Source: Hymenobacter cheonanensis (GTDB lineage: Bacteria > Bacteroidota > Bacteroidia > Cytophagales > Hymenobacteraceae). Taken from it: a stretch of 39,268 bases of DNA. Below, piece by piece: positions 28,830 through 34,893 of the stretch. The stretch's first letter is position 1. Each line of letters opens with the position of its first letter. The position numbers and the translations under genes are program-made. The stretch covers positions 1-39,268 of the forward strand of contig NZ_JAUQSW010000019.1 in the NCBI RefSeq assembly GCF_030581075.1, read 5' to 3'. A model generated the notes under the pieces. That model was not told the origin of the DNA. It was given only the letters and a program-made list of their open reading frames with translations, and did no database searches.

Positions 28830-28837
28830 CAAAGGTA
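28830..28837 (-). promoter_or_regulatory. -7 element for the small peptide transcript
   Basis: It reads TACCTTTG on the minus strand, matching TAnnTTTG, followed ~130 bases downstream by the peptide ATG. ATTACC overlaps it and equals one half of the hicAB operator, but the second half-site is missing. Confidence 0.4.
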
Positions 28838-28871
28838 ATAGGCTCTCTATTGCGCTGGTACTAAAAAATAG

Positions 28872-29021
28872 TGGTCTACGGTTGCAGCGAGTATGTATAA
28901 TTCATTACTTATCAAGGGGTTACTGCAATGTTTTTTTTGCAAAATATGCATCAACACCTGTGGCGCCTTTCCTAAATAACTACTATTCAAGCTTTTAATC
29001 TTCACTTGCTGCCGTAGACCA
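28872..29021. mobile_element. MITE-like 150-bp element with target duplication
   Basis: The ends are inverted repeats: TGGTCTACGG plus TTGCAGCGAGT at the left (28872-28892), and ACTTGCTG plus CCGTAGACCA at the right (29004-29021). They match at 17 of 18 bases with a three-base gap. Both sides are flanked by ATAG (28868-28871 and 29022-29025), a 4-bp target-site duplication. The interior is AT-rich with no coding frame. This is the structure of a miniature inverted-repeat element mobilised by a transposase elsewhere. Confidence 0.6.
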
Positions 29022-29074
29022 ATAGAACAGCTTTTGCTTGGAAGGGCTATAAATTTTTCTTAAGGCATCTTCCC

Positions 29075-29107
29075 AGCCCCACCCTAACCCGGCGGGGCTT
29101 CTTTTTC
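29075..29107 (+). terminator. Plus-strand intrinsic terminator upstream of hicA
   Basis: AGCCCC / GGGGCT with a long loop, followed by TTCTTTTTC on the plus strand. No plus-strand gene lies just upstream, so it probably ends read-through from the A-E operon or insulates hicAB. Confidence 0.6.
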
Positions 29108-29164
29108 GCACCGCCCGCAATCGACCCCTACGCACTAAAAATAAAGTAATAAATTTACAACCTT

Positions 29165-29200
29165 TTGCTTGTTTCATAGGTAATAATATTATTACCTTTA
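29165..29200 (+). promoter_or_regulatory. hicAB promoter and operator, right arm
   Basis: A perfect 18-bp palindrome GGTAATAATATTATTACC (29179-29196) overlaps a TACCTTTA -7-like box (29193-29200), with TTG at 29169-29171 as the -33 region after 21 bases. The half-sites GGTAAT and ATTACC are the same as in the left arm. The ATG follows 4 bases after the box. Confidence 0.7.
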
Positions 29201-29204
29201 CAAC

Positions 29205-29390
29205 ATGAAAAGCAGCGAGCTACTCCGCATCCTACTTAAAGCCGGTTGGTACATTGTCCGGCAAAACGGGAGCCACATGACCCTCAGGCACCCGACGAAC
29301 CCCGAGCAAATAACCTTCCCCAGCCACGGGAGCGCCGAAGTAGGCAAGGGGCTAGCGGCGAAGATTCTAAAACAGGCGGGGCTCAGGTAG
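29205..29390 (+). CDS. hicA: HicA-type mRNA interferase toxin, right arm
   Basis: This 61-residue toxin has the family pattern SSELLRILLKAGW, GSHMTLRHP (catalytic His24) and PSHGSAEVGKGLAAKILKQAG. It is 72% identical to the left-arm toxin. The start is fixed by the alignment and by the -7 box 4 bases upstream, which implies an almost leaderless message. It is followed by hicB on the same strand across a hairpin that includes the stop codon. Confidence 0.92.
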   Translation: MKSSELLRILLKAGWYIVRQNGSHMTLRHPTNPEQITFPSHGSAEVGKGLAAKILKQAGLR

Positions 29391-29397
29391 CCCCGCC
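29375..29397 (+). other. Intercistronic hairpin at the hicA stop codon, right arm
   Basis: GGCGGGGCT pairs with AGCCCCGCC around CAGGT. As in the left arm, the T of the TAG stop is the last loop base and AG the first stem bases, but several pairs differ in a compensatory way. There is no poly-T. Confidence 0.6.
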
Positions 29398-29451
29398 CAC
29401 CGGCTGCTTTTCATTTGTCAGTTACAATTCACAGTTACTCAATTATCAACA

Positions 29452-29835
29452 ATGGCAAAGATTGAATTTTCCGTAGAGCGCACCAATACGGGGTACTCTG
29501 CCTACACCACCGCCGACAACTTGGCCGTGGCCGTGGTGGGCGCTACACTGCCCGAACTCAAGGCCAACATGGTGGAGGCCCTTACCCTGCACTTTGAAGG
29601 GGAGGGCCGCACCTTCACCGAGGCCGACCTAAAAATTGTGCTTGACCTGCCGCAGTTTTTCGACTTCTACAAAGTCATTAATGTCTCGGCCCTAGCTGCC
29701 CGCCTGGGTATGTCGCAGAGCCTGCTGGCGCAATATATCGGGGGCCAAAAGAAGCCCAGCCCGAAGCAGACCGCCCGCATTCTGGATGGAGTGCGGGCCG
29801 TGGGGCGCGAACTGGCCGAGATGGATTTTGCCTAG
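29452..29835 (+). CDS. hicB: HicB-type antitoxin with C-terminal HTH, right arm
   Basis: This 127-residue protein has a HicB fold (IEFSVERTNTGYSAYTTADN, then VVGATLPELKANMVEALTLH) plus a Cro/XRE helix-turn-helix (SALAARLGMSQSLLAQYIGGQKKPSPKQTARILDGV). It should bind HicA and, through the HTH, the GGTAAT..ATTACC operator. The HTH recognition helix differs at only a few positions from the left-arm protein and the operator half-sites are identical, so the two systems may cross-regulate, in contrast to the RHH pair. Confidence 0.9.
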   Translation: MAKIEFSVERTNTGYSAYTTADNLAVAVVGATLPELKANMVEALTLHFEGEGRTFTEADLKIVLDLPQFFDFYKVINVSALAARLGMSQSLLAQYIGGQKKPSPKQTARILDGVRAVGRELAEMDFA

Positions 29836-29875
29836 CCCTTTTTTGCGTCAAACCTTTGCTGCTTATCTAATTAGT

Positions 29876-29909
29876 AAGCCCCCGGCCGTGGTTGGTCGGG
29901 GGCTTTTTT
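29876..29909 (+). terminator. Terminator of hicB (right arm)
   Basis: AAGCCCCCG / CGGGGGCTT around a 12-base loop followed by six T. It sits immediately before the 72-bp end repeat, mirroring the left arm. Confidence 0.8.
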
Positions 29910-29981
29910 GTGGGCCGCCATTCAGGCTCTAAAAGCCTTTTCTGGCGGCGCTCGCGCCAGGATTGCCGGCTAGGCAGACGG
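29910..29981 (+). repeat. 72-bp end repeat, right copy
   Basis: This is the inverted partner of 12603-12674 (67/72 identical). In this copy the bases CTGGCG...CGCCAG form a perfect hairpin. Homology between the arms ends at its outer edge. Confidence 0.75.
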
Positions 29982-30027
29982 TCGTGCCGCCGTGGGTGTG
30001 CTTCGTGAGCCATGAAAATAACCTGCC

Positions 30028-30711
30028 TCACTTCGACTTGTTGCTGGCCCTGGGTGAGGCTGACCGATGCCTTTGGTGGGCGGCAATTTTGGCCCGTGCC
30101 TCGGCCGCTGTTTCTACGCCGGTGAGGTAGCGTGGCGTAAAGGTCTTTTCATAGCGGGGCCGGCCTTTGCCATCTGAGCCGGCGTAGCGGTACACTACGG
30201 TACCCTGGCGGTCAACGTGACCTACCATGATTCGGCCGTTATCGTCTTTGTCTTCCGATTGCTCCTGCGCATAGCAGAAACCAAGGGCCAGCAACTCCTT
30301 TTTTCCGTCGTGGTTTATATCAGCAAAGAAAATAGCGTCGAGCGACGAGGCCAAGTCACAGCCGCCATTAATCACGACACCTAGCCGTTGCACGGCGTAA
30401 GTGGCGGGCTGGTAGGGGTCAAGGATAAATAACGCAGTCTTAGGGCCGTTGTCACCTTGTACCACAAAGAGCAGTTGCTTACCAAAGGTGCTCGGCCGCC
30501 AAGCATAAACAACGCGATGTCCGGACTCCGAGTAGGACACCGGCAGTACCCGCCGCATAAAGGCACTATCAGCCTCGCCGGGCCGACGCAGGGCCACACC
30601 CCGTCCTAGGGTCTGGGCTTCGGTGCGCTCGGCGGGGTTCCCCTTTGTCTGCCCTACGGCCGGGGACGCCACGCCCACAGCCAGCAGCCCAGCGAGTAGT
30701 AGTTTCTTCAT
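30028..30711 (-). CDS. Secreted protein with a DxNxDG-type repeat (227 aa)
   Basis: A signal peptide (MKKLLLAGLLAVGVASPAVG, cleaved near residue 21) leads into a beta-rich domain. Residues ~125-145 contain FFADINHDGKKELLALG, the Ca-binding DxNxDG core of FG-GAP/VCBS-type repeats. The end is a basic Ser/His tail. The signal peptide and upstream region match those of the DUF4468 remnant at 19544-19808 (shared GGGCGAAGTGCACTA upstream), showing exchange of export leaders. Probably periplasmic or surface-exposed; role unknown. Confidence 0.65.
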   Translation of the reverse strand: MKKLLLAGLLAVGVASPAVGQTKGNPAERTEAQTLGRGVALRRPGEADSAFMRRVLPVSYSESGHRVVYAWRPSTFGKQLLFVVQGDNGPKTALFILDPYQPATYAVQRLGVVINGGCDLASSLDAIFFADINHDGKKELLALGFCYAQEQSEDKDDNGRIMVGHVDRQGTVVYRYAGSDGKGRPRYEKTFTPRYLTGVETAAEARAKIAAHQRHRSASPRASNKSK

Positions 30712-30770
30712 ACCCGAAAGCTACGCTAGCGAACAGATTCGGGCGAAGTGCACTAAAAATTTAGCGCAGC

Positions 30771-30797
30771 AAAAAGCCCCACCGTTGCGGGTGGGGT
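30771..30797 (-). terminator. Terminator of the gene at 30820
   Basis: GCCCCACC / GGGTGGGG around a short loop with five T after it on the minus strand. Confidence 0.75.
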
Positions 30798-30819
30798 CCA
30801 TGAATAACTGTCGCAATAC

Positions 30820-31413
30820 TCAGTGTGCCCAGCGTTTCAAAATACCTATCTCACGCCAGCTCTTTTCGCGTTTATATAATACGATGTAGCCGCGACCACC
30901 AAGCATATAGCCGTTATCATATTCAACGAGGGCGTACCGCTTATTAGCATTAAACACTGGCCTTGTATAGGAGGCTATATCTCGTTCCGATGAGTCAGTG
31001 GCGTTATAGTGGCGAATAGCTTTTTTGTAGAATTTAGTCAGATGCTCGTTGCCCGCACTCAGGCGCTTCAAATGGGCGTCGAAGTATAGGCTAGCGCCGC
31101 GTCGGTCAACAAGCAATACACTATCTAGTTCAGTCGCTGTCCACGACGCAGCAGACATCTGATAGCTGTTGCGCACTAGCTCAGTGAGAGTTTCGCGGCT
31201 GACATCCCGCGTGGTTAACGTACTACCGGTACGCCGATTAAATAGGTCGGCCGTGTCCGACCACGTAAAATAAAGTTGAGGCAATGGGGCAGCATACACA
31301 AGACGGCCCCTGTGGTTGATAACTACATTAAGTAACTCTTGCTCTGGGCTTAGTTCTTGAGCCTGCGTACCACCACTAGCCAGCAGCAGGGCTGCGAGTA
31401 GAGTTTTCTTCAT
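30820..31413 (-). CDS. Secreted hypothetical protein (197 aa)
   Basis: A signal peptide (MKKTLLAALLLASGGTQAQ) is followed by a soluble alpha/beta domain: LLNVVINHRGRLVYAAPLPQLYF, then VSRETLTELVRNSY, and a strand-rich end (KRYALVEYDNGYMLGGRGYIVLYKREKSWREIGILK). Host-like export, own promoter and terminator. Not recognised as a known family. It lies between the inverted repeat and the second late module. Confidence 0.65.
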   Translation of the reverse strand: MKKTLLAALLLASGGTQAQELSPEQELLNVVINHRGRLVYAAPLPQLYFTWSDTADLFNRRTGSTLTTRDVSRETLTELVRNSYQMSAASWTATELDSVLLVDRRGASLYFDAHLKRLSAGNEHLTKFYKKAIRHYNATDSSERDIASYTRPVFNANKRYALVEYDNGYMLGGRGYIVLYKREKSWREIGILKRWAH

Positions 31414-31428
31414 GCCCCGAATATAGCC

Positions 31429-31599
31429 CTACGCCGCCTTCTGCCCTGGCTGCGGGGCTACCCACTGCGGCCCCCGCACCAGGCGGCCGGCGGCAATGTC
31501 GTTGAGGAAGGGCACCAACAGTGCGTTTAGCGTAAGCCCCTGCTCCTGGGCTAGCTTCTTGAGTTTTTTGTGGATTTCAGGCCGTGGCGTCAGTTCCAT
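31429..31599 (-). CDS. Small RHH/Arc-like regulator divergent from the capsid operon (56 aa)
   Basis: An ATG at 31599 opens a 56-residue frame: MELTPRPEIHKKLKKLAQEQ followed by GLTLNALLVPFLNDIAAGRL and a Pro/Gln tail. The 'strand, basic helix, turn, TLNALL helix' plan is that of RHH proteins. It is divergent from the protease-capsid operon, with a 12-bp inverted repeat starting two bases from its ATG, so it may repress both itself and late expression. It differs from the other RHH proteins of the window. Confidence 0.6.
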   Translation of the reverse strand: MELTPRPEIHKKLKKLAQEQGLTLNALLVPFLNDIAAGRLVRGPQWVAPQPGQKAA

Positions 31600-31600
31600 A

Positions 31601-31653
31601 AAATAAGTCCGGCAAATCGCCGGCGTTCTTCCGGTGAAGTTCCGGACTTATTT
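31601..31653. promoter_or_regulatory. Operator region between the regulator and the capsid operon
   Basis: AAATAAGTCCGG (31601-31612) and CCGGACTTATTT (31642-31653) are perfect 12-bp inverted repeats 29 bp apart, with two further CCGG sites between them. The right half overlaps the TTTG (31651-31654) of a plausible -33 element. AAACTTTG (31676-31683) is a weak -7 candidate, giving a start near 31690, ahead of the ATG at 31713. Confidence 0.55.
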
Positions 31654-31712
31654 GCCCAGCCCCAAGACAGGTAGAAAACTTTGTTGCACAGCGCCCAAAC
31701 GGCCTGCGCCTC

Positions 31713-33008
31713 ATGCCTGAACTCACCATTGCCGTCGGCGAAAACATCGGTCCCGAGTACATCGACTGGGACACGTGGGAGTTCGTGCCCGCCTTCACGG
31801 TCGACACCATTCGCATGCAGTTGGAGTGGGCCGCCTACCAGGGCACCACAGTTGACAGCATCCTGCTGCAGTTCGGCATCTGCTACGGCGGGCTCACGCG
31901 CCACGCCGTCGAGATTTACAACTACCTGCGGGGCCTCGGCATTCCTATCCGCGCCCACGTGCTGAGCATCACGGCCAGCTCGGGCACCATCGTGGCGCTG
32001 GCCGCCGACGAGATTACCCTCGAGCACACGGCCCAGTGGATGGTGCACCGCCCGCTCTACCCCAACGGCACCTTCGCCCAGCGCGGCGAGGACCTGCGCG
32101 CCGATGCCGACCGCCTCGACCGCGAGGAGCAAAACCTGATTGACATCTACGCGGCGGCCACCAGCCAGGATGAGGCCGCCATCCGCGCCCTCATCAGCGT
32201 CGACCGCGTGATGAGCGCCCAGGAAGCGCTCGACTTTGGCTTCATCACGGCCGTCAAGCCCCTGACCGGCAAGGCCCCCAGCACGGCCCAGGCCCAGGCC
32301 CGCCTGCGCACCGTGCGCCAGGCCGTGGCCCGCGCCGATAAGCGTGCCGTGGCCCAGCTGCGCACGCAGGCCGCAGCCAGCACCAAACCACGTCCTAAAA
32401 ACGCGGCCCGTTCGGCCGCCTCTACTCCCCGCCCTATGGCCACTACCACCAAAAAGCCGGGCGCGAAGCCCGCCCCCCAAAACCGAAGCGGCCTGACGGC
32501 TGCCCAAAAGCCCATCGCCGACGCTATCCGCGCCATGGCCAAGGCCGCCGGCATCAAAGCCACCATTGAGGGCGCCGACGCGACCGAGCCCGAGGCGACA
32601 GTGGTGGAAACCGTGCTGGCGGACGGCGCGGGCAGCCTCTTCACGGACGGTGAGCCGGCCGAAGGCTCGGCCGTGTTCAACGACGACGCCCTGAGTGTGG
32701 CCACCGACGACGGCACCTATGGCACGGATGATGGGCGCGATATCGTGGTCGCCGGCGGTGTCATCGACAGCATCACCGAGGCCGAAGCTAGCGGGGAACC
32801 GCAAACCGATACCGAGGCCCTGACGGCTGCCATCTCGGCCGCCCTGGCGCCCATTTCTGCCCGCCTCGATGAGATGGACAAATCAGTGAAGGCCTTCAGC
32901 AAAGCAGTGCCCGCTGCCCCGCGTCCCAAAGCCGCCGTCGACATGGGCGACGGCAAGCCGGCCCCCAAAGCCAAGGGCCTGCTCAAGGGTGCTTCTACCC
33001 AGAAATAG
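31713..33008 (+). CDS. ClpP-like prohead protease fused to scaffold-like C-terminus (431 aa)
   Basis: Residues ~40-195 form a ClpP/S14-type serine protease domain: VDSILLQFGICYGG, then IRAHVLSITASSGTIVALAADEI with the probable catalytic Ser in TASSG, the catalytic His in WMVHRP, and the DRVMSAQEALDFGFI C-terminal helix. Residues ~205-431 are low-complexity, acidic and Ala-rich with predicted helices, like a capsid scaffold. In this family the protease matures the prohead. An internal ATG at 32436 could express the scaffold alone, as in the lambda C/Nu3 arrangement. It is the first gene of the right late operon. Confidence 0.85.
   Translation: MPELTIAVGENIGPEYIDWDTWEFVPAFTVDTIRMQLEWAAYQGTTVDSILLQFGICYGGLTRHAVEIYNYLRGLGIPIRAHVLSITASSGTIVALAADEITLEHTAQWMVHRPLYPNGTFAQRGEDLRADADRLDREEQNLIDIYAAATSQDEAAIRALISVDRVMSAQEALDFGFITAVKPLTGKAPSTAQAQARLRTVRQAVARADKRAVAQLRTQAAASTKPRPKNAARSAASTPRPMATTTKKPGAKPAPQNRSGLTAAQKPIADAIRAMAKAAGIKATIEGADATEPEATVVETVLADGAGSLFTDGEPAEGSAVFNDDALSVATDDGTYGTDDGRDIVVAGGVIDSITEAEASGEPQTDTEALTAAISAALAPISARLDEMDKSVKAFSKAVPAAPRPKAAVDMGDGKPAPKAKGLLKGASTQK
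32436..33008 (+). CDS. Possible nested scaffolding protein (190 aa)
   Basis: An in-frame ATG at 32436 begins MATTTKKPGAKPAPQNRSG after a Pro/Ala-rich linker that separates it from the protease domain. The product would be acidic, low-complexity and helical near its end (ALAPISARLDEMDKSVKAFSKAV), the properties of capsid scaffolds. I cannot see a strong ribosome-binding site, which is normal in Bacteroidota. Presence as a separate protein is inference from the lambda-type layout. Confidence 0.4.
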   Translation: MATTTKKPGAKPAPQNRSGLTAAQKPIADAIRAMAKAAGIKATIEGADATEPEATVVETVLADGAGSLFTDGEPAEGSAVFNDDALSVATDDGTYGTDDGRDIVVAGGVIDSITEAEASGEPQTDTEALTAAISAALAPISARLDEMDKSVKAFSKAVPAAPRPKAAVDMGDGKPAPKAKGLLKGASTQK

Positions 33009-33073
33009 CCCACTCACCCTAGCCATTTCGCCGGGTAGCCGGCCATTCGCTCGCCTTATTTTCTGCCCCCACT

Positions 33074-34201
33074 ATGCCATTTTTCGAACGCCCGCTCATC
33101 GTAGGGGGCTCCGCCGCCAATGCCGGCAACAACCTCTCGCTGCTGGTGTACCCGGCCAAGAAAGTGCCTTCCGTGATGGAATTGGGCATCCTGGTGAAGG
33201 AGGGCGTCAAGCGCCGGGCCACCACCATCGGCATCCTCTCCAACGAGAAGGTCACGCGCCGCGACTCGGGCTGCGGCGAGTTCACGCCCACCGGCACGCT
33301 GCTCAAGCTCACCAAGAACGACATCACGGTCGACCCCGTGGAAATCAAGCTGCAGGAGTGCGCTGATGACTACACCGAGACGGTGCTGGAGTCGGCCCTG
33401 AAGGACGGCCACGCCGAGGATAACAACCTCGAAGGCACCGTGATTGAGACCATCGTGCGCAAGGCCCTCACCGAAGGCCTGGGCTCGCTCTCGGTCAACG
33501 AGGCCGGCCAGCTCGACATGGCCATCGAGCCTGTGCTCACCCAGCAGGTGTCGGGGGTGGTCTACCTCGACGGCTACCGCATGTGGCTGCTCGGCGACCG
33601 CACTAGCTCGGACCCCAACTACAACCAGACTGATGGCATCCGCAAGAAGCTGATTGTGGCCAACCCCACGCCCAGCTCAAAAGGCACTACTGGCACCTAC
33701 CGGGGTGCGGCCATGCCGACGGCCGCCGCGCTCAAAGCCGACCCTACCCTGATTCTGGGGGTGCTGGGCGACCTCTACGAGAACTGCTCGGAGGAGCTAC
33801 AGGACCAGGACGATGCGCAGAAGGCCTTCTACCTCGACACGAAGAGCTACCGCGCCGTGCGCCTGGCCTACCGCGCGCTGGTAGCCGGCAAGGTGACGGA
33901 GGAGTCGAACCTGAGCGTGATTGCGGGCTCGCAGGGCCAGCGCTTCACCTACGAGGGCGTGGAGCTGATTGAGCTTAAGAGCTACAGCCGCTGGGTAGCG
34001 GCCGACCTTCCGAATGGCACGTCGCAGTGCATCGCCATCTACACGGTGCGCGAGAACTTGGTGTGGGCCACCGACCTGATTTCCGATATGGCCGAGGTTA
34101 AGTTCTGGTACGACATCAACACGGAGTTCAACCGCACCCGGGTCAAGTACCGCATCGGCGCCGGCTTCGGCTTCGACATCCTGATGGCTTACGCCCTCTA
34201 G
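33074..34201 (+). CDS. Major capsid protein (375 aa)
   Basis: The gene directly follows the protease/scaffold, and at 375 residues has the usual size of Bacteroidota phage major capsid proteins. It opens PFFERPLIVGGSAANAGNN and has the hallmarks of a capsid or tube subunit: GEFTPTGTLLKLTKNDITVD, then VIETIVRKALTEGLGSLS, a long central domain and the C-terminal DIAYWYD-like segment (AEVKFWYDINTEFNRTRVKYRIGAGF). The capsid call rests largely on position after the protease and the strong late-type codon bias. Confidence 0.75.
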   Translation: MPFFERPLIVGGSAANAGNNLSLLVYPAKKVPSVMELGILVKEGVKRRATTIGILSNEKVTRRDSGCGEFTPTGTLLKLTKNDITVDPVEIKLQECADDYTETVLESALKDGHAEDNNLEGTVIETIVRKALTEGLGSLSVNEAGQLDMAIEPVLTQQVSGVVYLDGYRMWLLGDRTSSDPNYNQTDGIRKKLIVANPTPSSKGTTGTYRGAAMPTAAALKADPTLILGVLGDLYENCSEELQDQDDAQKAFYLDTKSYRAVRLAYRALVAGKVTEESNLSVIAGSQGQRFTYEGVELIELKSYSRWVAADLPNGTSQCIAIYTVRENLVWATDLISDMAEVKFWYDINTEFNRTRVKYRIGAGFGFDILMAYAL

Positions 34202-34295
34202 GACTCCCTTATCCGGTCGGCTTGGAAGGTCCGGCCATCTATTTCTCGTGTAACCTGCCCCCGGTGTTGGCCGGGGGCCATTCACTGCCCCCGCA

Positions 34296-34889
34296 ATGGC
34301 TGACAGCTGCAATATTTTCTCTAAAAACGTCGCCTCCCGCAAGTGCCTGCCCTCGGGCGGCATCAAGAGTCGGCTCTGGCTCGGGCAGGTCGAAGACCGC
34401 ACGGGTGCCTACACCTATAAGCCCAATGGGGCCCTAAGTTCTTTCCTGCTGGGCACTGACCCCAACTTTATTCGGGTAAAGGGCCGCCTGAAGAAAGGCT
34501 CGGGCGCCAGCAAGTTTACCAAGAGTGAGGAGGGCGCGCTCAGCAACGAGCAGAGTGTCATCTTCGAGGTGGCCTACGGCACCCAGCACGAGGCCGACGC
34601 CATTATTGCCATCCTGCGGGCCGACGCCGTATTTGCGCTGCTCGAAACCAACGCGGGCCACATTCGCGGCTATTTCTGGCAGGATGGCAGCAGCTCGGCC
34701 GAGGCCGAGGAGGGCACCGGCACGGTAAAAGGGGATGCGAGCGGCGTGCTCAAAATCACGCTCAAGGGCACCGAGGACAATTTGCCCATCTTCTTCGAGG
34801 CCGTCAACTCCAACTCGGCCGTGTCGCAGCTGCAGGCCAGCATCGACTACCTCGATTCGCTGGTAACCGGGGCCGAGGTAGTCGACTAG
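34296..34889 (+). CDS. Phage structural protein, probable tail-tube-like (197 aa)
   Basis: Beta-rich segments recur: GGIKSRLWLGQVEDRTG (residues ~20-36), DPNFIRVKGRLKKGSGASKF, QSVIFEVAYGTQHEADAI and GVLKITLKGTEDNLPIFFE. Strand-turn-strand alternation of this kind, at this size, is typical of phage tail-tube or major tail proteins. The position after the capsid gene could also fit a head-tail joining protein. It follows a short GC-rich hairpin at 34257-34278 and precedes the next gene by 4 bp. Confidence 0.55.
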   Translation: MADSCNIFSKNVASRKCLPSGGIKSRLWLGQVEDRTGAYTYKPNGALSSFLLGTDPNFIRVKGRLKKGSGASKFTKSEEGALSNEQSVIFEVAYGTQHEADAIIAILRADAVFALLETNAGHIRGYFWQDGSSSAEAEEGTGTVKGDASGVLKITLKGTEDNLPIFFEAVNSNSAVSQLQASIDYLDSLVTGAEVVD

Positions 34890-34893
34890 GGCC

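Noticed and set aside
28578..28832. 84-residue version of the small peptide starting at TTG 28832
   Set aside because: Its first codons overlap the promoter box, and the upstream half covers RNA hairpins; the ATG at 28697 is more plausible.
28995..29177. 60-residue minus-strand ORF upstream of hicA
   Set aside because: It spans the MITE-like end and a plus-strand terminator, and has no promoter or homologue in the left arm.
31590..32804. 404-residue minus-strand ORF opposite the protease gene
   Set aside because: Gly/Arg/Ala-rich shadow of a GC-rich gene; the plus strand encodes a clear ClpP-like protease.
34257..34278. Terminator after the capsid gene
   Set aside because: The GC-rich hairpin CCCCCGG/CCGGGGG has no following T run, so I mention it only as a hairpin.
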